This document shows positions 38,300 to 52,059 of a DNA stretch of 64,000 nt, one piece after another. The position numbers and the translations under genes were made by a program. Origin of the DNA: Gymnorhina tibicen (Eukaryota > Chordata > Aves > Passeriformes > Artamidae). A model generated the notes under the pieces. That model was not told the DNA's origin. It made no database searches and saw only the letters and a list, made by a program, of their open reading frames with translations. How positions within the stretch are numbered: the stretch's first letter is position 1; each line of letters opens with the position of its first letter. The DNA lies in the NCBI GenBank assembly GCA_013399875.1, contig VXAZ01006384.1, positions 27,306 through 91,305 on the forward strand, given 5' to 3'.

Positions 38300-40559
38300 G
38301 CACAAACTTTAGTGAATTTCACCAGAAGTCATGGAGGACTGTGAAATCCCTTAATAATAAGCTCCAGGCATCAGGCAGAAGTTGTTTAATTACACGTTCT
38401 GTATTTATTGCAAATATAAAGCTAACGTTATTAGTAGGCTGGTTGAAGTCACAAACTCAGCATTTGAGCTGCCCAACCATTTCACCACTCTCTCAGTGAC
38501 TTCTGATCTGTGTTACATACGCAGCAACAACATCAGCAACTTACTATCGAACAGAACCAAAACCAAAAGTTGACAGTTCCTGGCAGATTTTCTGGTGTGC
38601 CTTCAAACTCTTCACACAGCACAGCGAAAGCAGAGCAGTTGTAAAGCACAGCTGGCAGGCAGGTCACCAGAACAGCAGCTAACTTCTCTGTTTCACTGAA
38701 CAGGTTTCCACATCAGAAACCAGACCTGCAGCAGGTCTTTTGGGGCACTCCACCAGAGCCAGCAACCCACACCTGCATATGGCTATGGTGACCACACGAC
38801 TTTTTGCATGCTACTTCACTGTTGTTCCAGTTTTAAAGATCTGGAAAGGTCTGTCAAATAAATGGATTTCATACAGCTTTCAAAAGCAGGAAAAAGATCT
38901 TAAAAAGATAAAATTAATCAGTAACTGCTGTATACATGTTATAAAAGGTGCTTTACTTAAAATTGTAGTTTTTCAGCTCTGACTCAAAACCCTCTTTGTT
39001 GGAAATGCTGAGGGGTAAGGGAAGAAGAAACAAAACGTACAACCTGTTAGACTGCTTAATACTTGCAAGCAAAATACATCTAAGGAATCAGCTAATTCAG
39101 TGACATGTCGTACAGTGATTTCCTCAATTCTGAGTAGGACTGAAGCCACAACAGTTTTATACAACTGCAGTCACACCATGTGCAATCAAAACTTCAGCAC
39201 TCACTCATTGGGGACAGGCTTGATGCCTGATTATTGCCTTTTGTTCTGCTGCAAGTTGTGGCTGTGCTACAGGCAGCACTGCCTGCTTTGTATGCTGAGG
39301 GTATTACAGTGATGGGTAACGTGTAAAAGGAAAGTCAGGATGATTAGAGAAACAGCAATAGTCTACAGAAATAATGTTAGTAATTCTTCTACTACTAACA
39401 AACATTTGCTACAATGTCAGATTTTAAGAGCATTGGAAAAAAGATCTGGAGAGAAGCGATAATAAGAATCCTCAGGGCTACAATGGCACTGCTTTGAACC
39501 TCCTGCGGGGAAGCAAGGAGAAATGTTCTGAAATAGCTCAAGACATCTTGCAACCAAAATATCTACTTCAACTTTTCATAAAAACCAAACACAAAGCACC
39601 TTCTGGTAGCTGTGGCACTCAAAGATACTTCAGCTAGAAATTACATTCTTCCCAGAAAGAAAATCCAATAATCAGGAGTTAAAAGAGTTTTTGTTCAACT
39701 ATATTAACTCTCAAATCCCATAAAGAATTTTCCAAACCTATTCCCTAGCAGTGTTTTTGCTAATTTTTCATTACTATTACAGTTTCCCACAACATCTACA
39801 ACTATTTTTTCCAATATTTTTAATTCTGAAACATCCATCTATGTTTTACCCCTTTCAAAAAAATTAACTAATCCTCTTTCCATGATGGCCATTATTTCAT
39901 TGAGGGTATTTGCCCAATTTTACTATTTTTGTCTGATCTCTTTTTACCCAGCATTTGATTGCACTCTGCCATTCACTGTGACTCTATCTCGTCCTTACAC
40001 ATGAAAGTTGATTTTTCTACAGATTTTACCCTCCCTGTATTTTTGAAGGAGGAAAGATGAGTAGCACAAATTGTGGTAGTAATGTTTGAAATTACATCAA
40101 AGGCAGACCCACTGGTACAGGGCACCCTTGCTAAAAGCATTCCAATCAATTGCAGAGGAATATAAAAAATTGCTACAAAGCATGACCATAAGCAATTACA
40201 CTACAATCACTTGATCTTCCTTTGCAAGACCAAACACATAAGGTACATTCCTAACTTTTACTGTATATTACTCAAACTTGGAATATCAGCCTAAAGAAGT
40301 TGACCACCGAGTCATGGAATGCTGCTTCAAGGACAAAACTAAAGTTCAAACTAATTTACTCCATCATCAAATTGTTATTCTCATGGAAGAAAACATCAGA
40401 AAACTATATCTGGTGACAAGCAAAAGAACAAAAGAAAAGCTGCTTAAATCAGTTTCAAGGATGAATTCATCCTGGATTGTGAAAAGCAAAACTATGTGAA
40501 AATCCCTCTGAAAGAGATTGTTCAAGCTGAGGATTGCTCCCTACAGTATTGTTGAAGCC

Positions 40560-40890
40560 CTTGCACCACTGAGTATTCACTTCTCTGAAAATGTATCTTC
40601 CCTCACTCCCTGGGAGACTATTTCACAGTCTGGTAGACATCCGTGTTGAGATGCTTTTTCCAATCCTTAGTTCTTTCTCTATCTCACTATATCTCACAGT
40701 TAAATCCTCCTTACCATACATAGCTTTGTTTCCTACTGTTTCTACCAGGTCGTTTTTTGGTTACAAGGTAAGATTATTCCTCTTTATTAACAAAAGGGAG
40801 AAAACATTTTGTTCCTCTCCAATTATTAAGCATTATTCCTGCCCTGTGAACATCTTTGTGTTATTTGTAGAAGACAACCAACCTAAGGTG
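40560..40890 (-). repeat. Possible ancient CR1/L3-like LINE remnant
   Basis: The plus strand contains CTCCCTGGGAGACTATTTCA, CAGTCTGGTAGACATCCGTG and TGCTTTTTCCAATCCTTAGT. This resembles the antisense of old CR1/L3 LINE tails (a 'flush...failed to close, TTTCC, Tctaaatct' pattern). Boundaries and family are uncertain. The plus-strand open frame across it (40591-40893) has no protein-like composition. Confidence 0.35.
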
Positions 40891-43800
40891 TAAAATGCAC
40901 ACAACTTAAGCAGAGATTAAAAGTTTGTAAGTGCATTTAAAGCAAAGAGCTTCAATAGCAAGTCATGCTTCAACACTGGAAACTTGCTATCAAGATTCCA
41001 ACGTTACTCTTAAATCAGTTCCTGTACTCCTTGCTCGTGTACTTATTTTTCTTCAATAGGTAAAAAATTTGCAGAGTGAAACTTTTTCCTCACAAGAAAC
41101 ATTAAAAACCTTGGACTTCTGTCATGCCTCAAATGTAAAGGGTTGAACCAAAAAAAAAAAAAAAAGAAAGAAAAAGCTTTTTTAATTTAGAAAAAAAGTG
41201 CCATTTTCACAGGGTAGACTAATTACCCAATTTCTGCCCAAAATTACTGTAGTTCTTTCTTTGACAGCATAAGGTTTACCAGGTAAAATGGAGAAAGAAT
41301 CCAGGAATGCATTTCTTCCTAATAAATTGAAGAAACCATGCAAATCTTCACCTAAAGTAGTGTAAAATCACAGAAGCAACAACAGCGTAACTTCCTTTGC
41401 TAACCAGACACTACATAAGTGCCATGCACTTGATATGCAGACGATAACAAGAGAAACTGTGTCCATGCCAGGCACAACGAGGTCTTCTGTTCCTGTAATT
41501 CACTGAGCACCTTTATTAGCAAGGCAGAAGAAAACCAAATGCCATCTTATTCATGTTCACACAGATAGCATCCCAATAATTTATTTAGCATTAATAAAAA
41601 GAGGCAAATGTAAAATCGAGAACGATTTCTTTCTTTGACCATAAACTCACAAGGCCACAGAAAAAGGAAATACTTTCCCTGAGTCAGAAATATCAGAGCA
41701 ATGCATAATGGTCACCACCCACTGCCAAGTCTTCACCATTACGTGACAAAGACTTATTTAGATGCTCTGGACCAGTGGCTCCAAACTGTGGACTGTAAAG
41801 TTGTTTCCACATTCAGAATGGTCAAGCATCTGTCAGTTTTTAAGCTCTAAGGTACTCCTACTAACCCCATCTATGACGGTCCAATAATTTTCAAGAGCTA
41901 AAGGTGGTGGTTTTTTCTGAAAAACGTTTTTAGATTAAATGCAATTCTCTCCCCAAACTTCCAACACAGGTTCACCAGATCCTCTGCAAAAGCTTTTCTT
42001 TAACCTTGATCCCTTGCACATGAAAATCCATCCATATATTACATCATTGTTTTTTCTTTGGAAATACCTCACATGTCCTGTGAAGTCATGAATAGGGCTA
42101 CATTTAGAGCCAGAAGAATTAGTCTCCTCAGGACAAAGAAGAACAAACAGAAAACATTATGACGTTACTTACAAGCCAGATACTGATGGGAAGGAAGAGA
42201 AAAACGAAGAGTATTAAATCTCTACCACATACAATTCAAAGGCATGCAAAATACGAAGTACCCACAGCAAAACTATACACATAAACAATACACACCAGAT
42301 GCAAAATAAAATATTTACATGAGATTACGTTCCACAAGGACCTTGTCACAAGTGCCATGCAGATGGAGCTGAAGGGTAACAATGCTATGCCTTAGAAGGA
42401 GGATTTCAATTTTCACATGCTACACTTAGGGACAGGAAAAATAAAATTATAACTAGCATAGAAGAAGGTTTCCTCTGAGGTACCTAGGGCTGAGACTGAA
42501 GAATCTGCGATCATAAATATAATCCTGGAAACCAGAAAGGAAGGCACTGCTACCACCCTGAGTCCCCAGGTTAAAACTTGCAACAATACTGCCACCAGCT
42601 CATAAAATGTGTATCAAAATTGGTGTATTTTCACTCCATGTTTGCTTCTGACACTTAAATGCCTCCTCACAACTGAAACTGTCAAAAATGTCATCAGTTC
42701 CCAGTGTCAGTGCTTACTTGGTAGGCTATAACCATCAGCAAGAGCAGACTTGGGAGCCACTACAAGAGAATTCAGAAACTACTGCCTGTGGGGAAAGCCT
42801 ATCACAGCTGATGAGCAACAGAACAAAAGCCTAGACTTCTAAGGCTTTAGTCTCTCCTCAGCAGAAAATAGTTTCCAGATTTACACCCCTGAAGCTTAAT
42901 ATGTTGATCTATACATCTTCTCTTTAGGCAGGACTGCAGCCAGAAGATTTGCCCTTTGGATAATGAAAGCATGGCAGACCTTTTGGGAGATTCCTTCCTC
43001 TTGGTAAAAAAAAGTGCCTATTTCATGAATGTTGTTTTAAAACACCTGTGGTCATTGGATCTTCAAGTGTCTTCAAAAGATTTATTTAATAAACAAGTGT
43101 GCAAGAATAAACAGACTTCAGAAATTATAGCAGTCTGAATATGTGATTCAGGCATAACAGCAGGTGTTTTTTACATTGTATGCTAAGTCCTTGTTACATA
43201 TTTGGCATTGCCTTGGTTACAGCAAGTAACAAATAACAAACTAACAGGATGTGTCATCAAAATGCACCAGATGGATGCTCCAGCTACACAAATCTTTCCC
43301 CTTCCCCACTCATCTCCTCCAAATAGGATGCAACTTTTAAAGAGCAGTGACAGGCATCAACATGGAAAACCTATGTTGATAATCACTTCCCTGCCAAAAT
43401 GTAATCACTGCACCAATTACTTTAGTCAAAAATTATGCTAAAATTTGGACTTGATCTTGAAAGCTGTATTGCCACAGTGCTTGAAGGCTTCAGGAAGTTT
43501 GACCAGGTGAACATGGAACTATGCACAACTGAAAGCCTCAGTCAAGTTTGATTTTTTCCCTGCATAATCTGCTTCTGTCATCAATCTCATGCAAGCTCCC
43601 TTGACACTGCCAGAAGAAGTGACTGGTATTTTTAGCATTTTCAACATCCCAATTTGTCTTCTTAGAGAAAGAAAAAAAATCAACTCGACTCCTCTGTTTT
43701 CCATATTTTCCCACTATGAACTCACACTTCCTACTGACTGATTTTTGAGCACACCAGCCCTAAGAACAGGGCAAGGCCTCTTTCTCCTCGGGTGGCACCA

Positions 43801-46800
43801 GCGTAAAACAGGTGGGTTTTCCATGAGGCTGCAGAACAGACAGCTACTTCACACTGAGCAGCTTTTCTCTGCAAGGACAATCCTCCTTCCTAAAACCCAT
43901 TGGCATTTCAGCCGGGTCTTACATGGTGTTCAAACTAAATACAAATAATTATAGGTTACAGCACAATACCTCATATTTCAAAGATGTGATGACTTTGCGT
44001 TGGGAACAATGTCTTCCCATCTGAGCATGAATCCCTACAGGTGGCAGGTGAAGACCAACAAACTTACCCAAAGGCTTCATTGGGTGAGTTTTATGAGGAT
44101 TACACCTACTGTTCAGTACCTCACTACATGTGAAAAGTCAACACAAAAAAGGAGGCCACCAAGGTTTGTACACTACTACATCGTAGTAATTGTGTGAGAT
44201 ATTGCAAAAAGCCATGAAGCCACAGGAGAGAGGGGAAGTCTTCAACAGGCAGAGCAAATAAAGTGACTGTGGATTTGCACCTAGTTGGAGGAGGTCAGTC
44301 TTTAAGGGGGGGGAGGTGTGCCTGATATTTTTATACACTAAGCATAATAACGGAGACACAGAATAGTATAAAAACAGAACAAGAGCAGGGGTTTTTGTCT
44401 ACTGTCCTTCAGTCTTTACAGTTCATATGATTATTAAACCTTCAGACTGATTTTGGAATCATTTGAACTGAAAAAAATACGATCCTCTTCCTTCCATCAC
44501 AAGAAACTCTGAATTAGTCAATTCCACCCTGTGAATCCCTTCCTGGTAATTTCACGCTCTGGTTTCAGGTGTAAGACACCTACAAAAGTATAATACATAA
44601 CCCTTAGTGTTTCCAGTAACCAATGGCCCTAAAATGACTGTTTTACACACTGCTATTTGAAAACACAAGGCTCTTGGGCAGGCAGCTAAAAGCCTTTCTT
44701 TTAAATACAGATAAGAAGTTCTGTTTCTTAACGTAAAAAAGGAACTCTTACCTTACTGCTGTTTGTGCTGTTGTTATCCAGACAACATATGAACTTGCAC
44801 TACAGTGCCTGTGGATGCCACTGCTTACAAGAGCATAACACAGACTTTAATATTGAAGATCAAAATTGAGTTGTGAACTGCCCAGCTTTCAACAGTTATA
44901 TACTGGAAGGAAAAGAAATAAATATTTGAACCTCTGGTCATTATCTTCATGGATAAAGAGGCTGAAGAAAAGGTATCTTCAATAAAATCGAATTTACACA
45001 CCAGAACTGTGACATATAAAAACTGCCTTTGTTCCATGCACAAAAAGGTTGTTCATTCCACTTTTAATTCCTAAAGAATCATCAAAGGTCAATCAGTTTT
45101 GAAGTAGGGAACCTTCTACCTTTCTGAAAGTTGACTGTATGAGAGTTAACTGTATACAAGCTGCAATTGTGCTTTAGAATTTACTTTTCATGCAACTGTA
45201 TTTCCATGCTGACATTCACCTCAAACTGCTTCTACTGGTTACCAGGAGGCAATTTATCCTGAGGAGGGTCTGACAGAGAACCAGATCTCCTTTAGGAAAT
45301 GTATTGTTGTCCTTGGTCAATGACAGCTAACAACGGGACCCCAGTGACACAGGCACTGTCATAACCAGAGCAAGGGAAGACATCAGCTGATGCTCCATGT
45401 CACCTATGACAACCAATATAACCTGAAGAGTCACCCAATACATTACTGAGACTACTTTTTATCTAAATAAACAATTACGCAGGCAGCTTATACACATCTT
45501 AATCAATATGTTCTTCTCTCCTCTTTCCAGCTTACTTATTTGACTTTCTTTGAGACAAAAATTTAATTCAAGAGGCTGGGTTATCTTGACTTCAAACCCA
45601 GATATAACCAAGTCAGTAGCTAATGGGAAATACTAGTTCTTTTTTTAAATAATGTAGCTTGATTTTAATCCAAAATATGTTTGATGTGTTGTAGATTGAA
45701 GCAATAAGTCTGTGTAACTCTTAAAACATAAATATGTTTCATGTAGCTTTTAAATTTCCGTTCAAAACCAGCTTGATCTAAGCTGAAATAAAGACACTCA
45801 GTCTTTACAGTTTACCCAGGTAAAGAAATAGAAAGGTATGTGAGGATGTGTGAAGTCCACATTCAACTTTAACTGCAACTAAAACTGCTGATTCCAAAAT
45901 CAGTGTGGGCAAAGGGTGCCACACTGAAAATACAATGCATTAAAACTGCCTGACTTGGACAAGATTTTAAACTAGGGCTAAGCAGTCAGGCTAATCATCA
46001 TGAGGCTGTAGTTGAAAGTCTAAAGCATGGATGTTGCAGCTAATGCAGAGCCAGATAAATGAAGTACGCTGTCCCCTTGGGCTGATGCCCATCTCCTTGC
46101 CAAGAAGGCATCAAGCTCAAACATCTCCTTCCCATGCACCTTGCAGCCCTAGCATAGTCCTACACAAGGAAGATTTTGAGGACTTTGGGATTTTCTCATT
46201 GTTACAAAATAAAATTAAGATGCCAAAATCTGAATGATGTTGTGGCAATCTCATAAGTGGATTACATTAATCATTTATCAGCAAGGAATGAAAATTGTTA
46301 AGCAAGAGCAGAAGCCTGAGTTCATCCTTATTTATCACTCTGAGACAGAAGGTATAATAGCTGTGAATATCAGAAATACACACCAAGTTTGTGGAAAGGT
46401 TATGTAAAATGTTCACTACAAAAGCAATGGAATTAAAAAGCTAGAGGCTGCTTTTGCACTGACTCCTATTTAATACAAATTTCTGTCAGCTCACCACAGC
46501 ATTGCTGGGACAGATTTTCTCATTAAGTTAAATGTGACTGCATTGCACACAGATACTAGAAAAGCTGCTTAAAAATTTTTCCATTTCTTAAAAACAGTGC
46601 TCTAATTTTAAAACCACTGCAAAATAATTTAACACCAAGAAAACAGTTTTCTAAACTTCTGGGCAAAAATTTCCTCCATCTTGACCATCTTAAAAATTCA
46701 ATTAAAAAAAATAAATGTCAGCTCACTGAATTGACTAATACAGCAAATACACCTGTATTTCAGTCCTTTCCTAGGGGAAATGGCAGTGGTAAGAAGGACT

Positions 46801-47139
46801 TAGAAACAGCACCTATCAGGAGGAGATCGCTGTTTCCCTCAAATGGTACATGTCCTTCACCCCAACACTCCCATTGCCCCAAATGCCAGCAGCAAAGCAA
46901 GCAGCTTTCTGCAGGGCAGCTTGTCCAGCAGAGGATGAGGAGGGCAGGTTGGAGGAAGGTCTCTCTCCAGCAGTCATATGCCACCCCATCACACCAAGAC
47001 TGTAGCAAAACCTGCTGCGTGAGCTGGTGTTTGACACCCATGGGAGGCACAGCACTCCACCTTCAGAGTTTCATGACTTGGTTAAGCCAAGGGCTAGAAA
47101 CACAGCATGTGTGGCCCTTGTCTCAGTCACCTGATTTGA

Positions 47140-47200
47140 GCAGAGCTTAGATCAGATGGCATCCAGGGATCCATTCCAACTCAAATTACTCTGATCATAA
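47140..47200 (+). repeat. Probable CR1 3' tail remnant
   Basis: The plus-strand order TTAGATCAGATGGCATCCAG, GGATCCATTCCAACTCAAAT, TACTCTGATCA resembles the CR1 tail (…GATGACCTCCAGAGGTCCCTTCCAACC…ATTCTATGATTC). Only the last 60 nt or so are recognisable, and the octamers are decayed. Confidence 0.5.
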
Positions 47201-50200
47201 AAAAGCTGGTGTGAGAAACCTGTTAAGAAAAGAGACGGAAAAAACCCTCAGCTCCCCACACACATCATCCAAAAACATACCAATTTCCTCTTCCAACACT
47301 GGAGGCAGTACCCACCCTCCTAACATTTACCTGGCACAGCAACATATAAAAAACCTACTGGTTTTGCCTGTTCTTTGCTTTTGAAGAGTGTTAGTTTAAG
47401 CATTCTGCTGATGTTAACCTGGGAAAGCCCTGGAGCAAGAGCTTTTACCTTGTGCTTCTTCACCTGACTTTGGCGAGAGCTCTTTTAGTCTCAGTTGTTC
47501 TTTTAAAAATGTTTTTCCCAATTTAATTTTATGTAGTCTGAAGAGTTACATTTGAGACTTCCAAAGCACCAAGATTTCAAACATGATCAAAGTCCCCTCC
47601 GAATAGACACTATATAAATACATTGTAACACTAACACTGTTGGCAAGAACTACAACTCACATATCAGAATAAATAAATATAATTTCAGAAATCCACAAAT
47701 AAAACCTAAGCATATATCAGGATAACTAAGTCACAATAACGTATGCTTAAAATCTTCCATTATATTCTTACTTTCTTCCATCTTCCCCCTTCTGTTTTAA
47801 AAAACCCCTTCCTTTTACCCAGACCATAAGTTCTTGTCCATCCAAGTTTTGAGAAAACATGTTTATTAAAAAAGAACCAAAACAGAATGACCACCACACG
47901 AGGAATGATCAGAAAGCTATTGTCTTACGTACAGAAGTGAAAATTCTTCCAGAGAAATAAAACTATTTAACCAAATCAATATAGGGCATCAAACCTATAA
48001 ATACTAGATATTGAACCAATACCTTAACCACATACAGAGAGAAAGGCATTTCTTACCCTGACATGCATCCCCAAAATGGAGAAAATAAAGCAAAAGTGAG
48101 TCAGTGTAGGGTAGTCACTCAAATGATCTTTGCCAAGATGGCCACGTTTTGTAGCCTCCATGGCTCTGCTGTTCTGATGTTTTCCTGACCTGTGTTCATC
48201 TTTTGAAGTTCAAAGTTTGAAAATTAAATTCAGCAGGAACATTCTTGATGCACAAAAGAGGTTCAGAAGAGTTTAACTAGTTAGGAAAAAACCCTACCAC
48301 TAAAAGTATTCGGCCTAAATTCCAGGGATGTGCTGCTCAGTTGTGACTAACTCGCAGACTTTTAATGAAGTCTCCCACTCCCTACACTCACATTTTTCTC
48401 AGACAAGGCGGTCATCTTCTTAAGGAAAGTAACATTTATGGAAGTGCTCACCAGAAAGAAAGACTCAAGTAATGCTTAATTGCTGGCTTATGAGCAAGAT
48501 TTGATGGACCAAACAGCCCAAAAACAGGCTGGACAGGACAGGGGGAATGTATATGGCTAAAAAAAAATATATTCACACATACTGAATTTTGGTTTTAATT
48601 GGCTAAACATTGAAGAACATCTCCTTTTGCCAAGCAATGGGAAAAACAGAGGCTCCCGATGTGGTTTACCTCATGTAGACTAGATACTGTTTTAAATACT
48701 TCTAATACTTTTCTTTCGGTTTCCTCAATGATATACAAAACCCCACTGCTTATCCACAAACAGTTACTCACATGGGCTCATGGGTAATGGAAACTTCTCC
48801 CAGTAAGTATTTGTAATTAGACAGAAATCGCCACAGGAGATACAACAGACCAGGTGAGATGCCACCTGCCTAGCAGCATCTCCCTAGAAACAGAATTGCA
48901 CTTTCATTCCTCCTCTCATGCCAATATGGATGGTCTCTAGCAAAAAAGGGTTTAGTGTGGAAACACACATTCTTATGGTTCTGGAGTACCTTCAGCTAAG
49001 TCCTCTGCCATCCACAGATGTCATGTAACCATTCAACTGCTCCTGTATTTCTTTCTTCAGAATTAGGACAGACATTGTCATCATGTGCCTGCATATGTGA
49101 AAGCAGCAAATAAAGATGCTTCCCTAGGCCCCTCCAGTAAAGCAACAAACATGCAGCTTTTTAGAACATGGATGCATGCAGTGGAAACAGAAAAATACTG
49201 TCACACCACTCTTAGTAGCTGACTTATCAAAGCAATCATTACTGTGAAGCAAAACCAATCAGTCTGTTTCTCAGAAACCTTTAACCCTTATGCAATGTGT
49301 TTTACTGACAATCTATTAGAGACAAATGAACAGAAGGCTGTTTGCTAGATCTCTCATTAAGCAGGAATCCTCACCTTCTAGGAAACCAGAAGAACACATT
49401 TAAAAATGCATTACTGGCACATCAGGCTTCACTTAAGTCTATGGTAGTAGGATCTTGTTCAAAATTAAGATTTAATTAATCAAGCTGCATTGCCTATGGA
49501 CAACATGTATTAAACTATCTGAAGCACCTCTAATATTTTTTAATTAGCTTTTTTTTCAGCTTAAGAGAAAAGGTCTGATTCTTCTAATTCATAATCTCAT
49601 GTAAATCCAGAGCAGCTATGATCAATAACAGACAATTTATGTGCCAAAGGAAAAAATGCTGAATTTGAAGTATCTAGGCCATAAGATGCAAGTGAAAAGT
49701 TTTAGCTCTCTGCTTGATTTTTCCTGCATTTTGTCTATTTGAAAACTTTAAAGTTTATATTATAATTCCTCTTTTGTCTTTTTAGCATGTTCATTAGTTT
49801 GGATACTAACCCTAAACTCACAAACATGTGGCAACATGGTGTTTATTTTCCCAGCCACTTTTTCTGGACTTACTATTAGTTTTTCCTGATTTTGCTTGCC
49901 ATAAACATTACCACGCACTGACACAACCTAAAGCCAAGCAACAAAACCACTGCAAATGACTACCCACAGTGGCCTGTTAAAAATACAAAGCAAGCAGCTG
50001 AACAGGAGATTCCATTTCTTTTTACCCTCATGACTTTTCTGCTGGCTCTAGTGCTGATAAGCACTGCTTATAAAAAGAATTGTTAACTACATTCCAAAGA
50101 TGCACACAGTCCTCATACTGAAGGCTTTTGAAGTTTAAGAACATAAGCATTGCATATGACTGTGGCTTAAAATGGTATCAAAGAAGTCAGAAGCCAGCTC

Positions 50201-52059
50201 CTGGTCCAATCAAAATTCATTCAAATCTCATATGCAGACTTCAGGTTTCTCATTTGTGTTGCTATTTAGATAGATGACACAAACTTTAGCCTCAAATTTA
50301 GTAGTCCCTTTATTCAAAATGTTATGGAGTACGTACATTCCTGTAGAGCAAACAAAATGTTCAGATTAAGATGTTTGCATCTTTAAAAATCCACACTCAA
50401 TTTCCCTGCCCCAAAATAATAAGGGCATGGTGGACTACAAGATTTTCACCTTTGGCATCTACAATGCCACCACATCTAGCATCACAAAATCTCTTCTAAA
50501 GCACTAGCTCCTATCTTTTAAATACTTGAAGGCAATTCTAACAAATTAAAAAATAGAAACAACCAACAGAATGCAATTATACCCTTCCAACAGATAAGAA
50601 ATTGCAAATTTATCACACACAAAAGACTGAGAATTAAATTAACAACTCAGGAAACTGTGAAAAGTATTTTCTGTTAAATAACCAAAAAGGGTTATACTAA
50701 AAAGCTTTAGCATGTCTCCCTTGTAACACACCATAACTATGTTTTCTATCTACCTAGATGTACCAAATCACCTCCCTAGCATTCTTGCATTTTGTAACCG
50801 AAGAGCTAATCTGTAAATACTTTTATTTTGATAGCCTTCCAGTAGGCTGGCCTTGCATCTGTTAAAAGACAGCATAGTAGCCAGAAAGTTTGCTACTTAA
50901 AGTGAAGATAATGCACTAATGTAAGACAGAAGCATCATTTTAAACTACAACTAGAAATATCCAAGAAAACTTGGAGCAATGAATTACATAATTCACTGTG
51001 CACAGCCAACCTTGAACCACCATTACTTTGTAGAAATCAGTTTGGCCTAAAAGCTCATTGATACCTCAATCTCAGATCACATTTTCCAAGGAAGGCAAGC
51101 TGTCTTTCACTAAGGCTTACCTTTCACTCATTAAACATCCACAACATTCATCGAAGTTGCACCACAACACTAAATGTTCTGCTTTTGCCGAGTTTCTTGT
51201 GATCTTCCATTATTACTCACTGGACACTTAATTTTTCTGTATAGATAGGCATGAATGCACATTATTCAACAGTAACTGTTCTTCCCTCCTGCACAGCACT
51301 TCTGGGCACCTATTCTGCCCCTTCCCCCACAGAATCAAAGGTAAACATGCACCTCACTTTTGGTTTGGCAGCACAGAGAATAAACACATTCTATGTCACC
51401 ATCACCTCTTGGGAAGAACAGCCATCACATGCTTGCTCCCAACACGGGCTGCAAAGGCAGGTGCAGCTGGTCCAGATTTAACAGCAATGCAGCAGAACCT
51501 GGAGTACTATGACTGGAATATTTTGCAGGGCAAGTTGGTTGGGACCCCACGGGTCACAGCTGCAGAGCAGACACAAAACTGCAGCCACCTGGGTGTACTC
51601 TTATCAGCTAGTGTTAACATGACGCATGTCAAAGACAAGAAAAACGCTACATGGCTGATCTGCCCTACACCCACATTAGCTCACTCTTAATGTATGCAGA
51701 GTCAGGCAAACATCTCTGCCTTCTAGTTCCTCAGCAGCTACAAAAACAGCCAGATCTGCAATGCACTCTGTTAAAGCAAACTGCAGTTCCACAGCCCAAA
51801 GAATCTACAACAGGGGAACCAAAAAGATGTAGTTTTCCATCCCAGACCCACAGCCCCATCTCTCTTAAAGAGCAGATTTATGATGACAGTAAAACAAGTC
51901 TTGGTAGACTGCTCCTATTGACTCTGATCCTTACAGAAAGCAGATGTAGTGCATACGGCTGCACTGACCACGACTGTGATTCAGGCAATCACTGTTATCA
52001 AACGGCTTTTCCGGGGAAAAAAAAAAGATCAAGACGCCTTCCTTTTTCTGAAACCAGAA

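Noticed and set aside
46731..47150. 139-residue plus-strand open frame
   Set aside because: It overlaps open frames on the other strand and runs into a CR1 tail; no domain is recognisable.
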